From: Astropecten irregularis
Taxonomy: Eukaryota; Echinodermata; Asteroidea; Paxillosida; Astropectinidae
Direction: 5' to 3'
NCBI GenBank assembly: GCA_963971285.1
Contig: OZ020244.1
Location: forward strand, 930,001-994,000
Length of the DNA: 64,000 nucleotides
Positions 20,038 to 32,355 of this stretch are shown one piece after another (the stretch's first letter is position 1; the number at the start of each line of letters is the position of its first letter). Below the pieces are notes generated by a model. The model was not told the origin of the DNA, ran no database searches, and saw nothing but the letters and a program-made list of their open reading frames with translations. The position numbers were made by a program, and so were the translations under genes.

Positions 20038-20518
20038 ATGAATATGATGTCAAAATTGTAAACAGATCGCCTCAAAATGCCTGAAATCAAGTCAAATGAT
20101 TCCATGAAAGCACCTGCCGGCTTCTACACATGTCAAAGACGAACACGTGGTACTTTAGTGGTACTTACGATTATTTTCTGGACTGCAATTTCGACAAATT
20201 TGTCGCCTGTCAACATCGAACATGCATCAAGTTGTTGAAGACTCAATCTCAATACGTTTGTACACTGCAAAGATTCCCATGCGCTTTAGCAATGAGTTCA
20301 CGTACAATGTTATTACACGGAGACTGGGAACTTGACACAATGTCACAGACTTTGCCAATTTATATCAAAGACTGTTTTATGTTACACTTATAGGCAAACA
20401 CGTGGAACAACATGGCGTTTGAGTTAACGGTGGCATGAAACAGTCATCGATGTTTAGCAAAGCCTAGCCTGTGACATGCGTCGTAGTTCCCAGACTTCGT
20501 GTAATGTACGTACATATG
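20038..20518. other. Non-coding stretch, nothing recognised
   Basis: An 87-codon open frame exists but has no family resemblance or splice context. I see no gene here. Confidence 0.4.
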
Positions 20519-20759
20519 GGCCCTTTTCCAAACCTCGGCTCCGGCTCAGGCTCCGGCTCCGGCGCTGTCGTCCATATGCTGAAAATATAGGTTGTAGCTT
20601 TTCATTGAAGCTGAATCTCTTTTTTCTTGTTCAAAATAGACTATTTACTTCCAAACCGTAGCCAAAAGCCTCTATTTCGATACCCGTTATTTTATAATGA
20701 ATTCACGAAATGGAGCCGGAGCCGGAGCCTGAGCTGGAGCCGAGGTTTGGAAAAGGGCC
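20519..20759. mobile_element. Foldback MITE with GGCTCC-rich inverted ends, copy 2 (best preserved)
   Basis: GGCCCTTTTCCAAACCTCGG followed by GGCTCCGGCTCAGGCTCC-type hexamers on the left mirrors GGAGCC-type hexamers followed by CCGAGGTTTGGAAAAGGGCC on the right. The ~100-bp centre includes GAAAATATAGGTTGTAGC and TTTTTTCTTGTTCAAAATAG. It is about 241 bp long with no coding sequence. A possible 3-bp duplication (ATG) flanks it. Confidence 0.85.
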
Positions 20760-22089
20760 ATGGGCTCATTGCTAAAGCGCGTAAGGATTTGTAATACAGG
20801 CTCTATATGGTGCTCACTTGATACTCAAATTGGTGTAGGCCAAATTTATGACCCTACTGCGTCTTCGTCGGGGCTTTGAATTGTGTCTTCAATGGTATAA
20901 TATTTCATGTTTTGGACGAAACTAGACTATGTGGTGGGTAATTCCGATGTAAAGGTTAACCTAACGTTAAAAGTTAAAACGATTTACCCACGTATCTGGG
21001 CGGACAAATTTAGAGGTGGGCAGATTTTAAGTTTACACCCACCTGATACACATTAACAAGCTGCACACGTACCACTGTGTAGGAATACGGCGTTAACTGT
21101 TTAAAGGGAATACAACATTGTTACCATGATCAAAATATGTTTTGGACATATTTTGGTGTTTGGTTTTACTCTTTTCTAGATAAATAGAGCATTTCAGGCA
21201 GAAACGTGTTCACAGCATGTTTCTACCAGCACCATCTTTATACCCTGTAAGTTATACGTTAATCTGTAAACATTTTCTGTTTTGGATTGTTACCAATGTT
21301 GAAACACGCCCTTTAATTGGTCAAACATTCACGAGGTGAGGACCGTAAAGTGACAATAGCGCCCTCAGTCGGACAAATAATACAAGTTTATCATTTTCAG
21401 ACATTGCAACTTCTTCAAGTTCTTGATGCAAATTTCTCATATTTTTACCCCAAAATACCTCATTATTTCGTGCTTTCGTGCATTTTTCTGCATTAAATTA
21501 TGTTCGTGAGTCTTCTGGAATTTCGAACCGTGACTGCAGAAGTGTTCAGTACCTGCATGCCGCTTTGCCAAGAACTTTGATTGTTTGAAAGTTTCACACT
21601 GAACTAATTTCTAATGAAAGTTGCGTCTTCCTTTTGGTGGGAACCAAATTTCGTCTGACTTTTCGACTCCCTTTGCAAGTCTGATAGAGGATTGTTGGAG
21701 AATTAGAGCTTTTAGGATAATTCAGACAAGAATTTGGCTGAAGGGAAGGTGTAATGCGAGCACACCAAGATGGACATGACAGGATGAGGTGAGCATGGTG
21801 AGTTTTTAAATGTTGTTTACATTTGTTGAGTGCAATCTTTCAACATGCGCAATCTTTAACCCTTTGTCCGAAGTGACTTGTTTTTAAAGAAAACCTGTGA
21901 GGCTGTGTCCAATGTTTTTAACCTAGGCCTAACTGAAGTGAAGGTAGCTACATGCCGAAGTTGAAAAAATCCCAAATGAATGTTAAATTCAAAATTGCGC
22001 ACGGCCCAGTTTAAAACTTGCGCAGGCGTCACAATTGCGCTCAACACGTGTACTGTACTGTACATCATGTACGTGTATATTGGTAATGG
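20760..22089. other. Non-coding stretch with old repeats
   Basis: 21115-21310 is a decayed half of the TTAA element family described at 26045 (GTTTCTACCAGCACCATCTT and CTGTAAGTTATACGTTAATC). 21826-21955 is a ~125-bp repeat with about 90% match to 53946-54070. No exon was recognised. Confidence 0.55.
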
Positions 22090-22375
22090 CGGCAGTTGTT
22101 GCGATGATCGTAACCCTAGGTCTGACATGGGGCCCTTAATTGCTTGTCCGGCGGGCGACTCAAATTTTGTTGAAATAAAGTGTAGAACAAAAATATTCCA
22201 ATGCCCGGCACCGTATTTTTTTAAACATTGACTAAAAAATATGCGGTCGAAAAAACCATACGCTGCCCGGCCGCGATATTATGTACATGTTCCCGTACCG
22301 ACCAAAATCCTACCGCGTACGGCAGATCTTCAGCCGACCAAGCCTGCACAGTACGTACGGTGTGCATGTAGTCTT

Positions 22376-22446
22376 CTAGTTGCGATGATCGTAACCCTAA
22401 GGTCCCAGTCCCTGGTCAGACCTAGGGTTACGATCATCGCAACTAG
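22376..22446. repeat. Near-perfect palindrome, 28-bp arms
   Basis: CTAGTTGCGATGATCGTAAC plus CCTAAGGTC is followed after about 14 bases by GACCTAGGGTTACGATCATC plus GCAACTAG. One arm also occurs alone at 22096-22123. In RNA it would form a stable hairpin. It could be the core of a small foldback element, with the copy at 22.1 kb as a dispersed arm. Confidence 0.85.
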
Positions 22447-23861
22447 TAGTCTTCCTGCCCACACGTGGTTGAAACTGGTGCACGTTGTTTTGATATCGTA
22501 ACTTTTACGTGTGGCCGTGTGGGTTGGATACCAGTCGTAGAACACTCGAGATTATGACCATGCTGACTGCATGATGCATCGTGTTTACGTCTTCTCGATG
22601 CAATCGTTGCCGCCTGGGAATTTTTCTCACGACGTTTGTTTTTAGATCAAGCACATGTACGTGAAAAGTGTGTTTCTTCTTGGACAAAATTACTGAAATT
22701 CAAGTAAGATTTAGCTGATCACGAAAATGCGATTTACGGTATGGTCAGAATATTTGTAATTGCATACATCGTGTTTGATGTCGGTGTTCATTGTCGATGT
22801 TCAAAAGAAGTTTTGCTTGGTCTGTCATGTCGGTAGAAATAGCGCAAAATAAAACTTGGCATCCTTAAAAATTAGCGGAAATCAGCTTAAAGTCGGGTTG
22901 TTTTGGGAGGGTCTGGTCAATTCAATGAGCTGTAATTTTTAAGCACGCCTGGCGCGGCGACCCGGCACTCAATCAACAGCCATTACGCAACATACTTCCG
23001 GGATGGATGGGATCTTAATTTATTATGGCCGTCATACTCGTTTTATTTAGTTGATATTTTGTTTTACAAGTAATCTTATTATATTTCGAATAAACTGATT
23101 TGTATTAATTAAACCAAAATAAACATCAGGCCATAATGGTTTTGAATAATTTTTTCAAGTGCAAGAAAACATTTAATTGCTAGCACAAAACTGAAGCTGA
23201 TGTGCACTTTTGTTCATATAAAAGTGTTGCCTTCCAACTTTAGTTGCGATTGTAATATTATTTGCAATTAGCGTACAATTTTTTCAAACGAATACTGACA
23301 TTTGGTTGAACTTACTAGATATGAGCTCTGGAGTATAAAGTAGTTACCGGCAACACTTGTTTGCCGAAATGGCAAATAACGATGTCTTGTTATCAGTTTT
23401 AAGTTTGATTGAAAAAATAGCATAAAACATATGCGGGCGAGTTGAAAAGCTGGCGGCCTACCCAAAACTCTGGCTGGGTAGTCCGGCTGGCGACTGAAAA
23501 AAAAAGTTAAGGGAGAGCCCTGATAAATGCATTACATTTCACATTCGTGTGTAAGTTTATAGGAGCCTACACGTATATTAATTTTTTAAAATGCATTATT
23601 AAACAATATTTACAAGATATTTAGTGTCAAAATTTCGAAGATTTTCCTAAAATAGATTACCGCGGTAGATGCTCTTCCAGAAAAACGTCTAGCCAATCAG
23701 AGATGCCACGTACATAAAAACAACAAAAACAGCAACGTATCTGACAGAATGACCAATTAGACCATATTGCAAATAGTGACTGCTGGGTGTTGTGGGATGC
23801 ACAAGGGTGGAAAGGGCGCCACCACCTGCTTACTCTTGGTCAGTTTATCTGTGCACTTTGT
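22447..23861. other. Non-coding stretch, nothing recognised
   Basis: No exon, RNA gene or tandem repeat was seen. Base composition alternates between AT-rich tracts and short CpG-rich patches. Confidence 0.4.
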
Positions 23862-25256
23862 CACATGAATTACTAGTTTAGATTGCCAGACGTTATTATC
23901 ATTATAATGCGCGATAAGCCGCCACTCCACGAGAGGGCGTATCATGACAATCCGCTAGCGACGCACGAGTGCACGACCGCTAACTTGACTTCAGAAACAA
24001 CGTCTAGACGATTTCTGAATTTTTACAGTAATGCGCGCGCACCTACTTTGCCTAACTTATGACACTCGCCTGAATAATAGCGCCAAACAATGCATATTCA
24101 TATGTATCTTATCCCCTGACTCCCCTTGCTGCCTTACATACGTATGTAGGCCCTACTGTATATGTACTGTACATCGTGTACGTATACATGATTGTACAGA
24201 ATATTCGATTGTACAGAATGTACACGTACATAATAAGTACATGGAGGAGGGTAGGGACATTACACAATGTTGAAGTACATGTGTGTACTGGGCCCAATTT
24301 TGTTCATGGAATCCGTTGCCGTTAGCAAAAATTCTTCGCTTACGGTAGCAGACTTGTTTTGGTTACGGTTAGCATATTTCACGGGAGAGTTTTCTTTTTG
24401 GTAATAGTAAGCAAGGAATTTCTGCAGAATGCATACGACATCCCGTTAGCAGAAAATAATCACGGTTACCCTAGAATTAATTCTTCGCTAACCGGAAGTC
24501 TTGCTTATGCGTGAAATCTATTTGAATAACAAGTCGACTGGTGGGACAATTCGACTTGATAGGCCTACAGGTCGACCGGCGGTGTACGCATGCTGTGTAT
24601 CGAAGCGAACTACGGCGTGCCCGTTGGCTCAACGCGCGCTAAATAATAATGGTCCCGTCCGCTGAGACAGGTGTAGCACTACTCTGTTTACACGTGTTGT
24701 GCTATACAGCGACAACTTAAAAATGACTGTAACCTGCTGGAAAATGGCCGAAAAGTCAGCTTGGGGGGACTTTGTATGAGGCTGTACTGTCTATCAATTC
24801 ACAGCAAATTGGGTATTAGTTACGTTAACCTGCCAACTGGATTTGTAAAGAGCATTATTTTCCTAGCAACACCTATATATAGCCCCTGTAATCATAGATT
24901 CCCGAATGTCAAACAGAAAGAGAAATGACCGGAAGAAGTCAGTCGTGTAGTGTGTTACCCTTGCCTAGTAACAGAGGGACGCCGCGTAGGCCTACCTGGC
25001 TATTTTGAAATTCCGTGGCATGTGTGCACATGTGTGAAGCGCAAATTATTCAACAATATCGTGCACGCTATATTTCCCCCCATTTTCTGGGGGAAATTTT
25101 CAGAAATCGTTTAGACGTTGTTTCTGAAGTCAAGTTAGTATATAGTCATGCACTCGTGCGTCGCTAGCGAATTGTCATGATACGCCCTCTCGTGGTGGCG
25201 GGTTATCGCGCATAACGATAACAACGTCTAGCAATCTAGACTAATGAATTACATGC
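23862..25256. mobile_element. Foldback structure: ~160-bp inverted repeats around 1.07 kb
   Basis: 23862-24022 (with CACGAGAGGGCGTATCATGA, CGCTAGCGACGCACGAGTGC and AACTTGACTTCAGAAACAAC) is repeated inverted at 25095-25256 at roughly 90% identity. A weaker outer pair, AACGTCTAGCCAAT near 23686 and ATTGGCTAGACGTTT near 25950, suggests the element may extend to about 23.66-25.98 kb. No transposase is visible in between, so it is most simply a non-autonomous DNA element. Confidence 0.75.
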
Positions 25257-26044
25257 AGATCGACCAAGATGTATCCATTCAATGCTTTGCTGAAGTGCCC
25301 TAGCTCTCTTGGTAAAAATACTATATATGCCTTGTACGTATCCCTGATTGCATAGCACAAGATGGTGGACTCGCTATGGACAAAGTCTTATCGAGCGATG
25401 AGGAATTTTGCCAGAAACATTGCTACATCATGTGCCTTTCCCTTGCAAGAAAAGTGACATGCAACAAGTTGTCAGAATGTTGTTCTGCAGTGGCAACATT
25501 TATAGGGCAAATTCATGCAGGCCGTAATTGCACGATGTTTCATGTATGCACACACTAAAATGTACAGTACATGCATGATGTAGGCCAATGTACATAATAC
25601 ATGTATGTATACATGTACGTATACTACATTCATTGTATTTGCTATACGACAAACAATGTTCATGTTATTAATTTCGAGTGTAAAAAGTAAAAACATATTA
25701 GGCCTACACAAATTAAAGAAGCACAGTAGCGTTGCCACTCACCAGTACACTAAAGACAAGAGGCCTTTGTCATGTTTGTTGTGCAGTTTTAGTCATTACA
25801 GCACAATTTCTAAGAACCGAGCCCATGGATGTTTCATAGTTGCATGTCACTACTGCATGGATATATTTGCAGGGGAAAACCACATTCAAAACGTTTCTGA
25901 CAAAATTCTTCCTTGATATTTCTTCCGTAGACGAGTCCACCATCATTGGCTAGACGTTTGTGGACAGGCGTCTATCCATAGTAGAATATCCTCACAATTA
26001 TAAATGAGACTTTCTTTTCAATATTGTAAAATGATGCATACATA

Positions 26045-26418
26045 TTAAAGGTAGTATCATACTTTGGTAAGAAGCCAAAACAGAAATGTTCACAGATTTA
26101 CTAGTTACAGGAGGGTATGAAGATGGTGGTTGTAGAAACATACCTTTAAAATTGTTCCGCCTAAAAAGGTGAATTTATCCAGAAAAGAGTAAAACAACGA
26201 CCGGAAATCTTTTTGATCTTTTAAAAGATCAAAAATAAAAGAGAAAAGACTTAATAAGAAATACTGTGGCTGTTTTCCACTGTTTTCTTAAAAAATTGGC
26301 AAAGTATGGGACTGAAATTTTCACAGATGACTGTTACTGAATACTGTATCTGTCTTGGTATTTTTGCCCATGAATCTGTATTTCTTTGATAAAAACCAAA
26401 ATATGATACTACCTTTAA
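26045..26418. mobile_element. TTAA-flanked TIR element, copy 1
   Basis: TTAAAGGTAGTATCATACTT at the left is inverted at the right (ATGATACTACCTTTAA), so both ends carry TTAA. The centre contains a second palindrome, TTTTGATCTTTTAAAAGATCAAAA. Copies lie at 53419-53792 (opposite interior orientation) and 56719-57084. TTAA target sites are the hallmark of piggyBac-type (also some Kolobok) elements. It is about 370 bp and non-coding. Confidence 0.85.
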
Positions 26419-26816
26419 ACGTGTTAAAAGTCTTGGAAATAAAGTTGTATTTTTCTGAATAGGCTGTATATATGTTTATAAAGGTTTAACTCCCACCCCT
26501 TTACTGGGTCATAATTTATGATAAATACACAAGGTCCATTGAATAAATACACATAAAAATTGAGACAGTACTATAACTACCAGATAGGACAGAGCTGGAA
26601 TTGGAAAAAAAACTCTTTGAATAATAATTTTATGATTTTAATGCCATGTGCACTGCAGTATATTGTGGTATTCAGGATACCACACTTGCCACAGGAATAA
26701 TCATGTGTAGTTACCTGTGGTATGCAGGATGGTTAGGGTTAAACAACTGAATCAGTCAAATGGTAAATGTGAGGTTAGTAACATGAATATATATGTAATT
26801 CTCATCTCTTAAATAG

Positions 26817-26920
26817 GAATTGGGTGTTGGCCTAAAGGCATCGGTTCGCTATCAGCAAAACAACGATCTAATGGATCACAGGAACAGAACTACAGACTAC
26901 AGACTACACAAATGAGTACG
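26817..26920 (+). other. Untranslated-exon-like block, paralogue of 42384-42486
   Basis: An acceptor (CTCATCTCTTAAATAG) and a strong donor (TACG followed by GTAAGT) bound 104 nt that align with a 103-nt block at 42.38 kb (GGCCTAA.GGCAT.GGTTC and ACAGG...AGAACT shared). The flanking intron sequence (GTAAATGTGAGGTTAGTAAC before, GTGTTCAAAGTTCCA after) is also similar. No long open frame is present. It may be a 5' untranslated exon of the PAN-FReD gene downstream, which is inference. Confidence 0.45.
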
Positions 26921-27469
26921 GTAAGTCTTAGCACTCTTTTTCTACTAGTAAAAAACCAGTGTTCAAAGTTCCAGAAACTAGGAAAATCCCGCATAAAGGG
27001 TGCTTTGCTGTAGACAGTAATTTAGGAAATGTACAAAACAATTTGTTTAGAGTAAAGTGTACAATTTCTCTTCTATTTTATGATTGGGTGCTAAATGTGA
27101 AGCAGTGTTGAAGGAATATCGTGTTTGGGAGAAATTACTGTGAAATTATTCTTAGTGAAACAGTTTGGTGAAACATTGGACTTGTAAAAGATCCATCCTG
27201 CAGATGATGTAGGACATACTCATTGGATGATACACAGTACATGATGAAGCAAAACAACGTTGCTGGCCTTGTCAACATTGAGAGTGAATCAAGTCACACG
27301 CTCTATTTTGTTGTCAAAGGAGACTACTGTGTGTACAATTTACCCAAATTACTTTTGTGATCAGTGGAAAATATTGTGACATTTCAAATATCTCAAAGAG
27401 ACTGCCAAACAAACAAAAACAATGTCAGCAAAAAGTAAGCTACAGAGTATTTGAATGGAACTAAGCGGG

Positions 27470-27790
27470 CCCCAGACCCCATGTCACATATGTGCATGAT
27501 GTATGGTCCATTCTCAGCAACATTTCTTTGAGCATCTCATACTTATCAGCAGAGAAGACTCATGATGCTTGTAGAAACCAAACAATTGATATTCTGGTGC
27601 TACCTCTCCACACACAAGCAATACATGCTGGGTATATACTGAGGAATATGGTTCACTGTACTGTACAAGACCATTATATGATGAATCATTCACCAGAGAA
27701 AAACTAGACCTGAACACAATATCCCCTGAATGGTAAACTGAAGACCATGATAATAATGCTGTCATATTTTACTTAGTGAAATTACAGCGT
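27470..27790. repeat. Dispersed repeat, partner of 29310-29690
   Basis: GGCCCC.GACCCCATG, GGTCCATTCTCAGCAACATT, AAACTGAAGACCA.GATAAT and ATGCTGTCATA recur in the same order at 29.3-29.7 kb with insertions between them. Two diverged copies of an unidentified repeat are the simplest reading. Confidence 0.6.
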
Positions 27791-29309
27791 AAGATGGATG
27801 TCAATGTTTATTCCATTTACGAAGAATCAATTGTATTATCAGTAGGACAGTATGAATAATAAACAATTTAACCCACATACTGACACATACATAATGACAC
27901 ATACAAGTGAGCCTAGATGACTCACCTCAACCAAGCTAAATTTTAAAATAATTTTTGAAATGTAGACCTACTTTTATCCAACTCAACAGTATTGTTTCTT
28001 TTTCAGATATATTTTCTATTGATTTAGTGTTTTCCATCCATTTGTTGGTGGTGGATGAAAACAAATATTGGAAATTATGTGATGTAATTGGGTAAACGGT
28101 ATGATTACTGCAATGCACAGATATATCAGTACATGCATGCCATGTACTGACTATGTCATAACTGCAGAAAGGACTGCAATAATTGCCCATACTACAAACT
28201 GTTCACTTTCAAACTGTTGATCAGCACCTTCATTCTGAAATTATCACTTATTTGTTTCTTTGGTAGTATAACACAATACATTTATATCACAGGATTATTG
28301 TGCATGCTGGAAGTGAAGCCTTATGCTCCAGGGTCTTTATTTATTTCCCAGAAATGTGAATGAACAAAGATTTGTTTTTGTAATTGTTGGTATAGGCCTA
28401 TTCAGTTACATTCTACAACATACTGGTATTCCACAACTGTGAGTGTTTCATTATTCTATCACTGTGCGGGTAATATTTCTCATGTTCAAGAGGAATAAAC
28501 AAGGGCCTTACACTGTATATACTACATATGTACATGTATGTAGGTGAAATTAGTTTATTATTGGCCTGTTTGACAAGACTCAACCCCATTTCTGACAGAC
28601 GTGCCAGCGTTGCATCAAACTAAATAGATTAGGAGCGACTCTAGGTCGACCCAATTCAGATTTTGGTTTCAGACAGGCGGACTGAATACATTCTAGTAGT
28701 CCTAAGAACAAGGCCTACAAACAAATGAACAATGCGGCCATAGCAACAGCTCTGAAGCTGTCGCATCTATGCAACACGTCACAGCTACGACTTAACGATG
28801 CATCGCAAATCGAGTTGCCACGCGTCGCGGAGCTTTATGAAATCGGCCCCAGGTGTGTCAATTTATTATTCAGTGTTTAAAATTCAATTTGCCATCACTT
28901 TAGGGTAAATATTCTACATACAGACTTTTTGTATCATTCAGATTTGTTTGATTGTTTTGAAGTACTTTATCATTATTATTACTTTCGTCAATAAGATTCG
29001 TCATGCATGTAAGCGCCCCAGGCATTGTACCTCGAAAGCCTGATGAAACCTTTTATGGAAATATGATGAGAAGAAGATACAGTTTTAGAGGTTGGAGGAA
29101 AAACCCCAGAGTAATTAATTATTCTGGGTGAAACCCGCAGAATCAGGTAGGGACTGAAAACCAAATCTACTTGTACTGTGGACCGTAGCCGGACTTGGAC
29201 CCGGTCAGCCAGAGGTGAAAGTCAAGGAAAGAACTGCTATGCCAACATGATTATAGGATCAGTGATTAATATAAAAATGTGTAAAGATATATATAACTGA
29301 GTGCTATTA
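27791..29309. other. Non-coding stretch, nothing certain
   Basis: Around 29070-29160 there is a GAGGTTGGAGGAAAAACCCC / AATTATTCTGGGTGAAACCC passage of the kind seen in dispersed invertebrate repeats. No exon was recognised. Confidence 0.4.
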
Positions 29310-29690
29310 ACCAGGCCCCGGACCCCATGCTGCAAGGGCTTCGCACTTTGCACACGCAGGGTCCATTCTCAGCAACATTTCTTTGTTCACCTTTACTTGG
29401 AAGATATGGTTAATAAAATAATACTTTGAAAGTGAATAAGAACTAATTGGGTGTACTAGTGTAAAAAGGGGTTATTCTAGAGAAGGTTCATGTCCCTGGC
29501 AGAAAACAAATGACTGCTCCTGCAGTAATTGCACTTTGCAATTATGATGAATAATTGAACACATAAGTGCTGAAACGAATCCCTTGAATTATAAACTGAA
29601 GACCAGGATAATAGTATAGATCTACACAAATTACTCTCATACAATAACATGCTGTCATACATGTACAGTGTACTTTACTTAATGAAATTA
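29310..29690. repeat. Dispersed repeat, partner of 27470-27790
   Basis: It contains the same ordered words as the copy at 27.5 kb. It ends just before the left arm of the inverted repeat that starts at 29700. Confidence 0.6.
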
Positions 29691-29699
29691 CAGGGCAAT

Positions 29700-29976
29700 G
29701 TGCATAGCTAAAGAAGAAAGGTAAAATTGATAAGCATCTCAATGTTAGGAGTAAGACATTGCGTGGAATCAGTTAAGTGGGTGTACACTGATCATCTGCC
29801 ATGCTGGGTAAATGATGTTCCTTCTGTGCAATATAGTATAGTATTTGTAAAAGAAAATAAACATAACTTATGAAAATCTCCTGATTTACACATGCCTTCC
29901 ATAGTCAATCCATCAACTGCATCATAAACGTATCACAACAACACTTGATGCCACATGCATAAACCCTATGGGACTG
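29700..29976. repeat. Left arm of a 277-bp inverted repeat
   Basis: It matches the reverse complement of 31342-31620 at roughly 95% (for example GTAAAATTGATAAGCATCTC and CAACTGCATCATAAACGTAT). The arms are 1.37 kb apart. The sequence after the left arm (ACCAGTTTCGTACACC...TTATCCACAC, 29990-30050) also recurs as a direct repeat at 31990-32075. Confidence 0.9.
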
Positions 29977-30049
29977 TTTTGTATTAACCAGTTTCGTACA
30001 CCACAAAATCAATTATCCACACCGTACCACCTTTCTTTGGTGTTGCAAC

Positions 30050-31341
30050 TTTAAAGAAACAAAGATTTGTTTTCCAGTTTCCCCAGCACTTGTCATCATT
30101 GTGGAGTATATGTTCTGAAAAACTTTGATTTATTCTCTCATTGATATTATATTATATTGATCATTTGGATAAGTTGAGTTGTCTACTCTTCACAGGATTG
30201 ATATATAGCATAGTGACCTTTGTGCTTGCTGGTAGGACAAACATATATGTACATGTACTAGTTATAAGCAATGGGTCATGGGTTCAACTTCCAGTGTAGT
30301 CAGCTTTTTCTTCATTCAATGCTAGGCCATGGAATTGGCATTTAATGGGTTGTGTAATTTTGTACACCATAGTCACTATCATTGTTGTATCTTGATTTGT
30401 ACATTTAATGTTATTGTTGAGACACACTGGGATCATAAAATGTCTAGATATCAAATTGTTCTTCAATTTCCCTGTTCACCTTTGCCATCAACTATGATGG
30501 AAACTGTTTAGTGATTGGTTAGAACCTGTATCTTGTTAATCTCATCTTGTCAGAGCAACCTTAATGAGCTCAGTTTGAAACTAATACCATGCTCAGTTGC
30601 ATGGTTGGATAATTATAATATTTACCCATAGGTTATCAGGTCCACATTCATACAAACATTTCATTAACCCAGATTGGTTATAAACCAGCGGGCAGCACTG
30701 CACATGGTTTAACACCATGTGCATTCACACTACATGCAGTGTCTGACATAGCTGAACTTTTGGAGCACTCTAGTTCTTGCTCAAAATGGCACAGATCAGA
30801 GTGACATGGAAGCGATTGGTTGCAATTCAGATTATGATTATTAAAAAATGTCATCCAAGAAATGTCTTCACCGGGCAAGAAGGCTAGTTACTTGCAATGG
30901 GATTGTTTGTTGTTCTCAACACACAGCCATGATGGCAACTATATTGTGTGTGGCAAGTGAGTAGCTCATGTAGCATGAATGTGAGTAAGAAATGTGACAT
31001 GTCATTATGCAATATGTCTGCCTTTAACCCAAGACAGTCTATGGGATGGTAAACCCTGCTTGATTTCACACTACAGTACTAACCCTAGGGTTAGGCTAAA
31101 TTACCATCCTTAACCCTGGACATGAGCAGGGTTAACGAATCCCAAGGTAACAGCCAATTTGTTCTCCTTAACCTAATGTTAGATGGAAAAAGTCTAGTGT
31201 GAATGCACTTTAGCAATCAGTTTAGAAATAACCTGAGGAATCTCAGAGTTAGTATTTGATTGTAACCTACATGTACAGTTTACTGAAGTTTAACCTGTGA
31301 CAACTAGGAGGCATTTACTTTGAAAACACAATTTTTCAGTT
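30050..31341. other. Spacer of the inverted repeat; no gene seen
   Basis: AT-rich sequence without an exon or RNA gene that I can support. ACTAACCCTAGGGTTAGG near 31078 is a short perfect palindrome. Confidence 0.4.
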
Positions 31342-31620
31342 CAGTCCCATAGGGTTTATGTATGTGACGTCAAGTGTTGTTGTGATACGTTTATGATGCA
31401 GTTGATGGATTGACTATGGAAGGCATGTGTAAATCAGGAGATTTTCATAAGTTATGTTTATTTTCTTTTACAAATACTATACATACTGCACAGAAGGAAC
31501 ATTATTTACCCAGCATGGCAGATGATCAGTGTACACCCACTTAACAGATTCCACGCAATGTCTTACTCCTAACATTGAGATGCTTATCAATTTTACATTT
31601 CTTCTTTACCCAGTATGCAC
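31342..31620. repeat. Right arm of the 277-bp inverted repeat
   Basis: Inverted partner of 29700-29976. A 68-codon open frame across it reflects no recognisable protein. The few differences between the arms (GATGCC against GACGTC) show they are separate copies, not an assembly duplication of one read. Confidence 0.9.
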
Positions 31621-32355
31621 ATTGTATGCATTTGTGAAATATGTGACTTACATGTTGTTAAGTGAGAAATACAATGACTGCTGTGCATTGTCTTGGAATA
31701 TGGGGAAATGTGAAGGTGGTTTCAACAAGGAATAAATGGATGTACTTTAGAGAGGTTCACTGCTGAAAGGCCATTTGTAATGAATTATTGAGCACAGAGC
31801 TACATGTATTAACATGAATATAGATTAGGATAATGGAAGATGCAAAGTAATGGCATACTTAACTTGAATTATTCAGACTTCCATTAGACCTGCACCAATC
31901 TGTAGGCTAAAAGGTCAAATGAGCACCACGTACCCTCCCTGAAACTAATCAGCTACTCTCTACAGTCTGCAGTTCTATACTTGTTCATATTAATTAACCA
32001 GTTTTGTACACCGCAAAGTCAATTATCCACACTGTACCAAATTTCTTGGGTGTGCATGTGGCGGCCTTAAAGTTTTGTTTGGCAGTTCCCCAGGTCAAAG
32101 TCTCAACTTATACCAAATAATTTTCGTACGAGTAAATTTGTTGCTTAGATTAATAATCACTTTGTAACATTATTATGTTACACTGGTTTAGATGGGAAAT
32201 TGCATAACTTAAGAATAATGATTCAATTCCCATGACCCCAAATGTGTATCTGTTAATATACTTTCTAATATTAACCTGATTACCTTATCTTCTATGAAAT
32301 ATTACAATAGTTCTGTGTCAGTGAACAGAACTCAGTCTTTCCTGGGTCATATGTT

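Noticed and set aside
22376-22446. Interstitial telomere-like sequence (AACCCTA)
   Set aside because: Only single AACCCTA words occur, not tandem repeats; the palindrome is the real feature.
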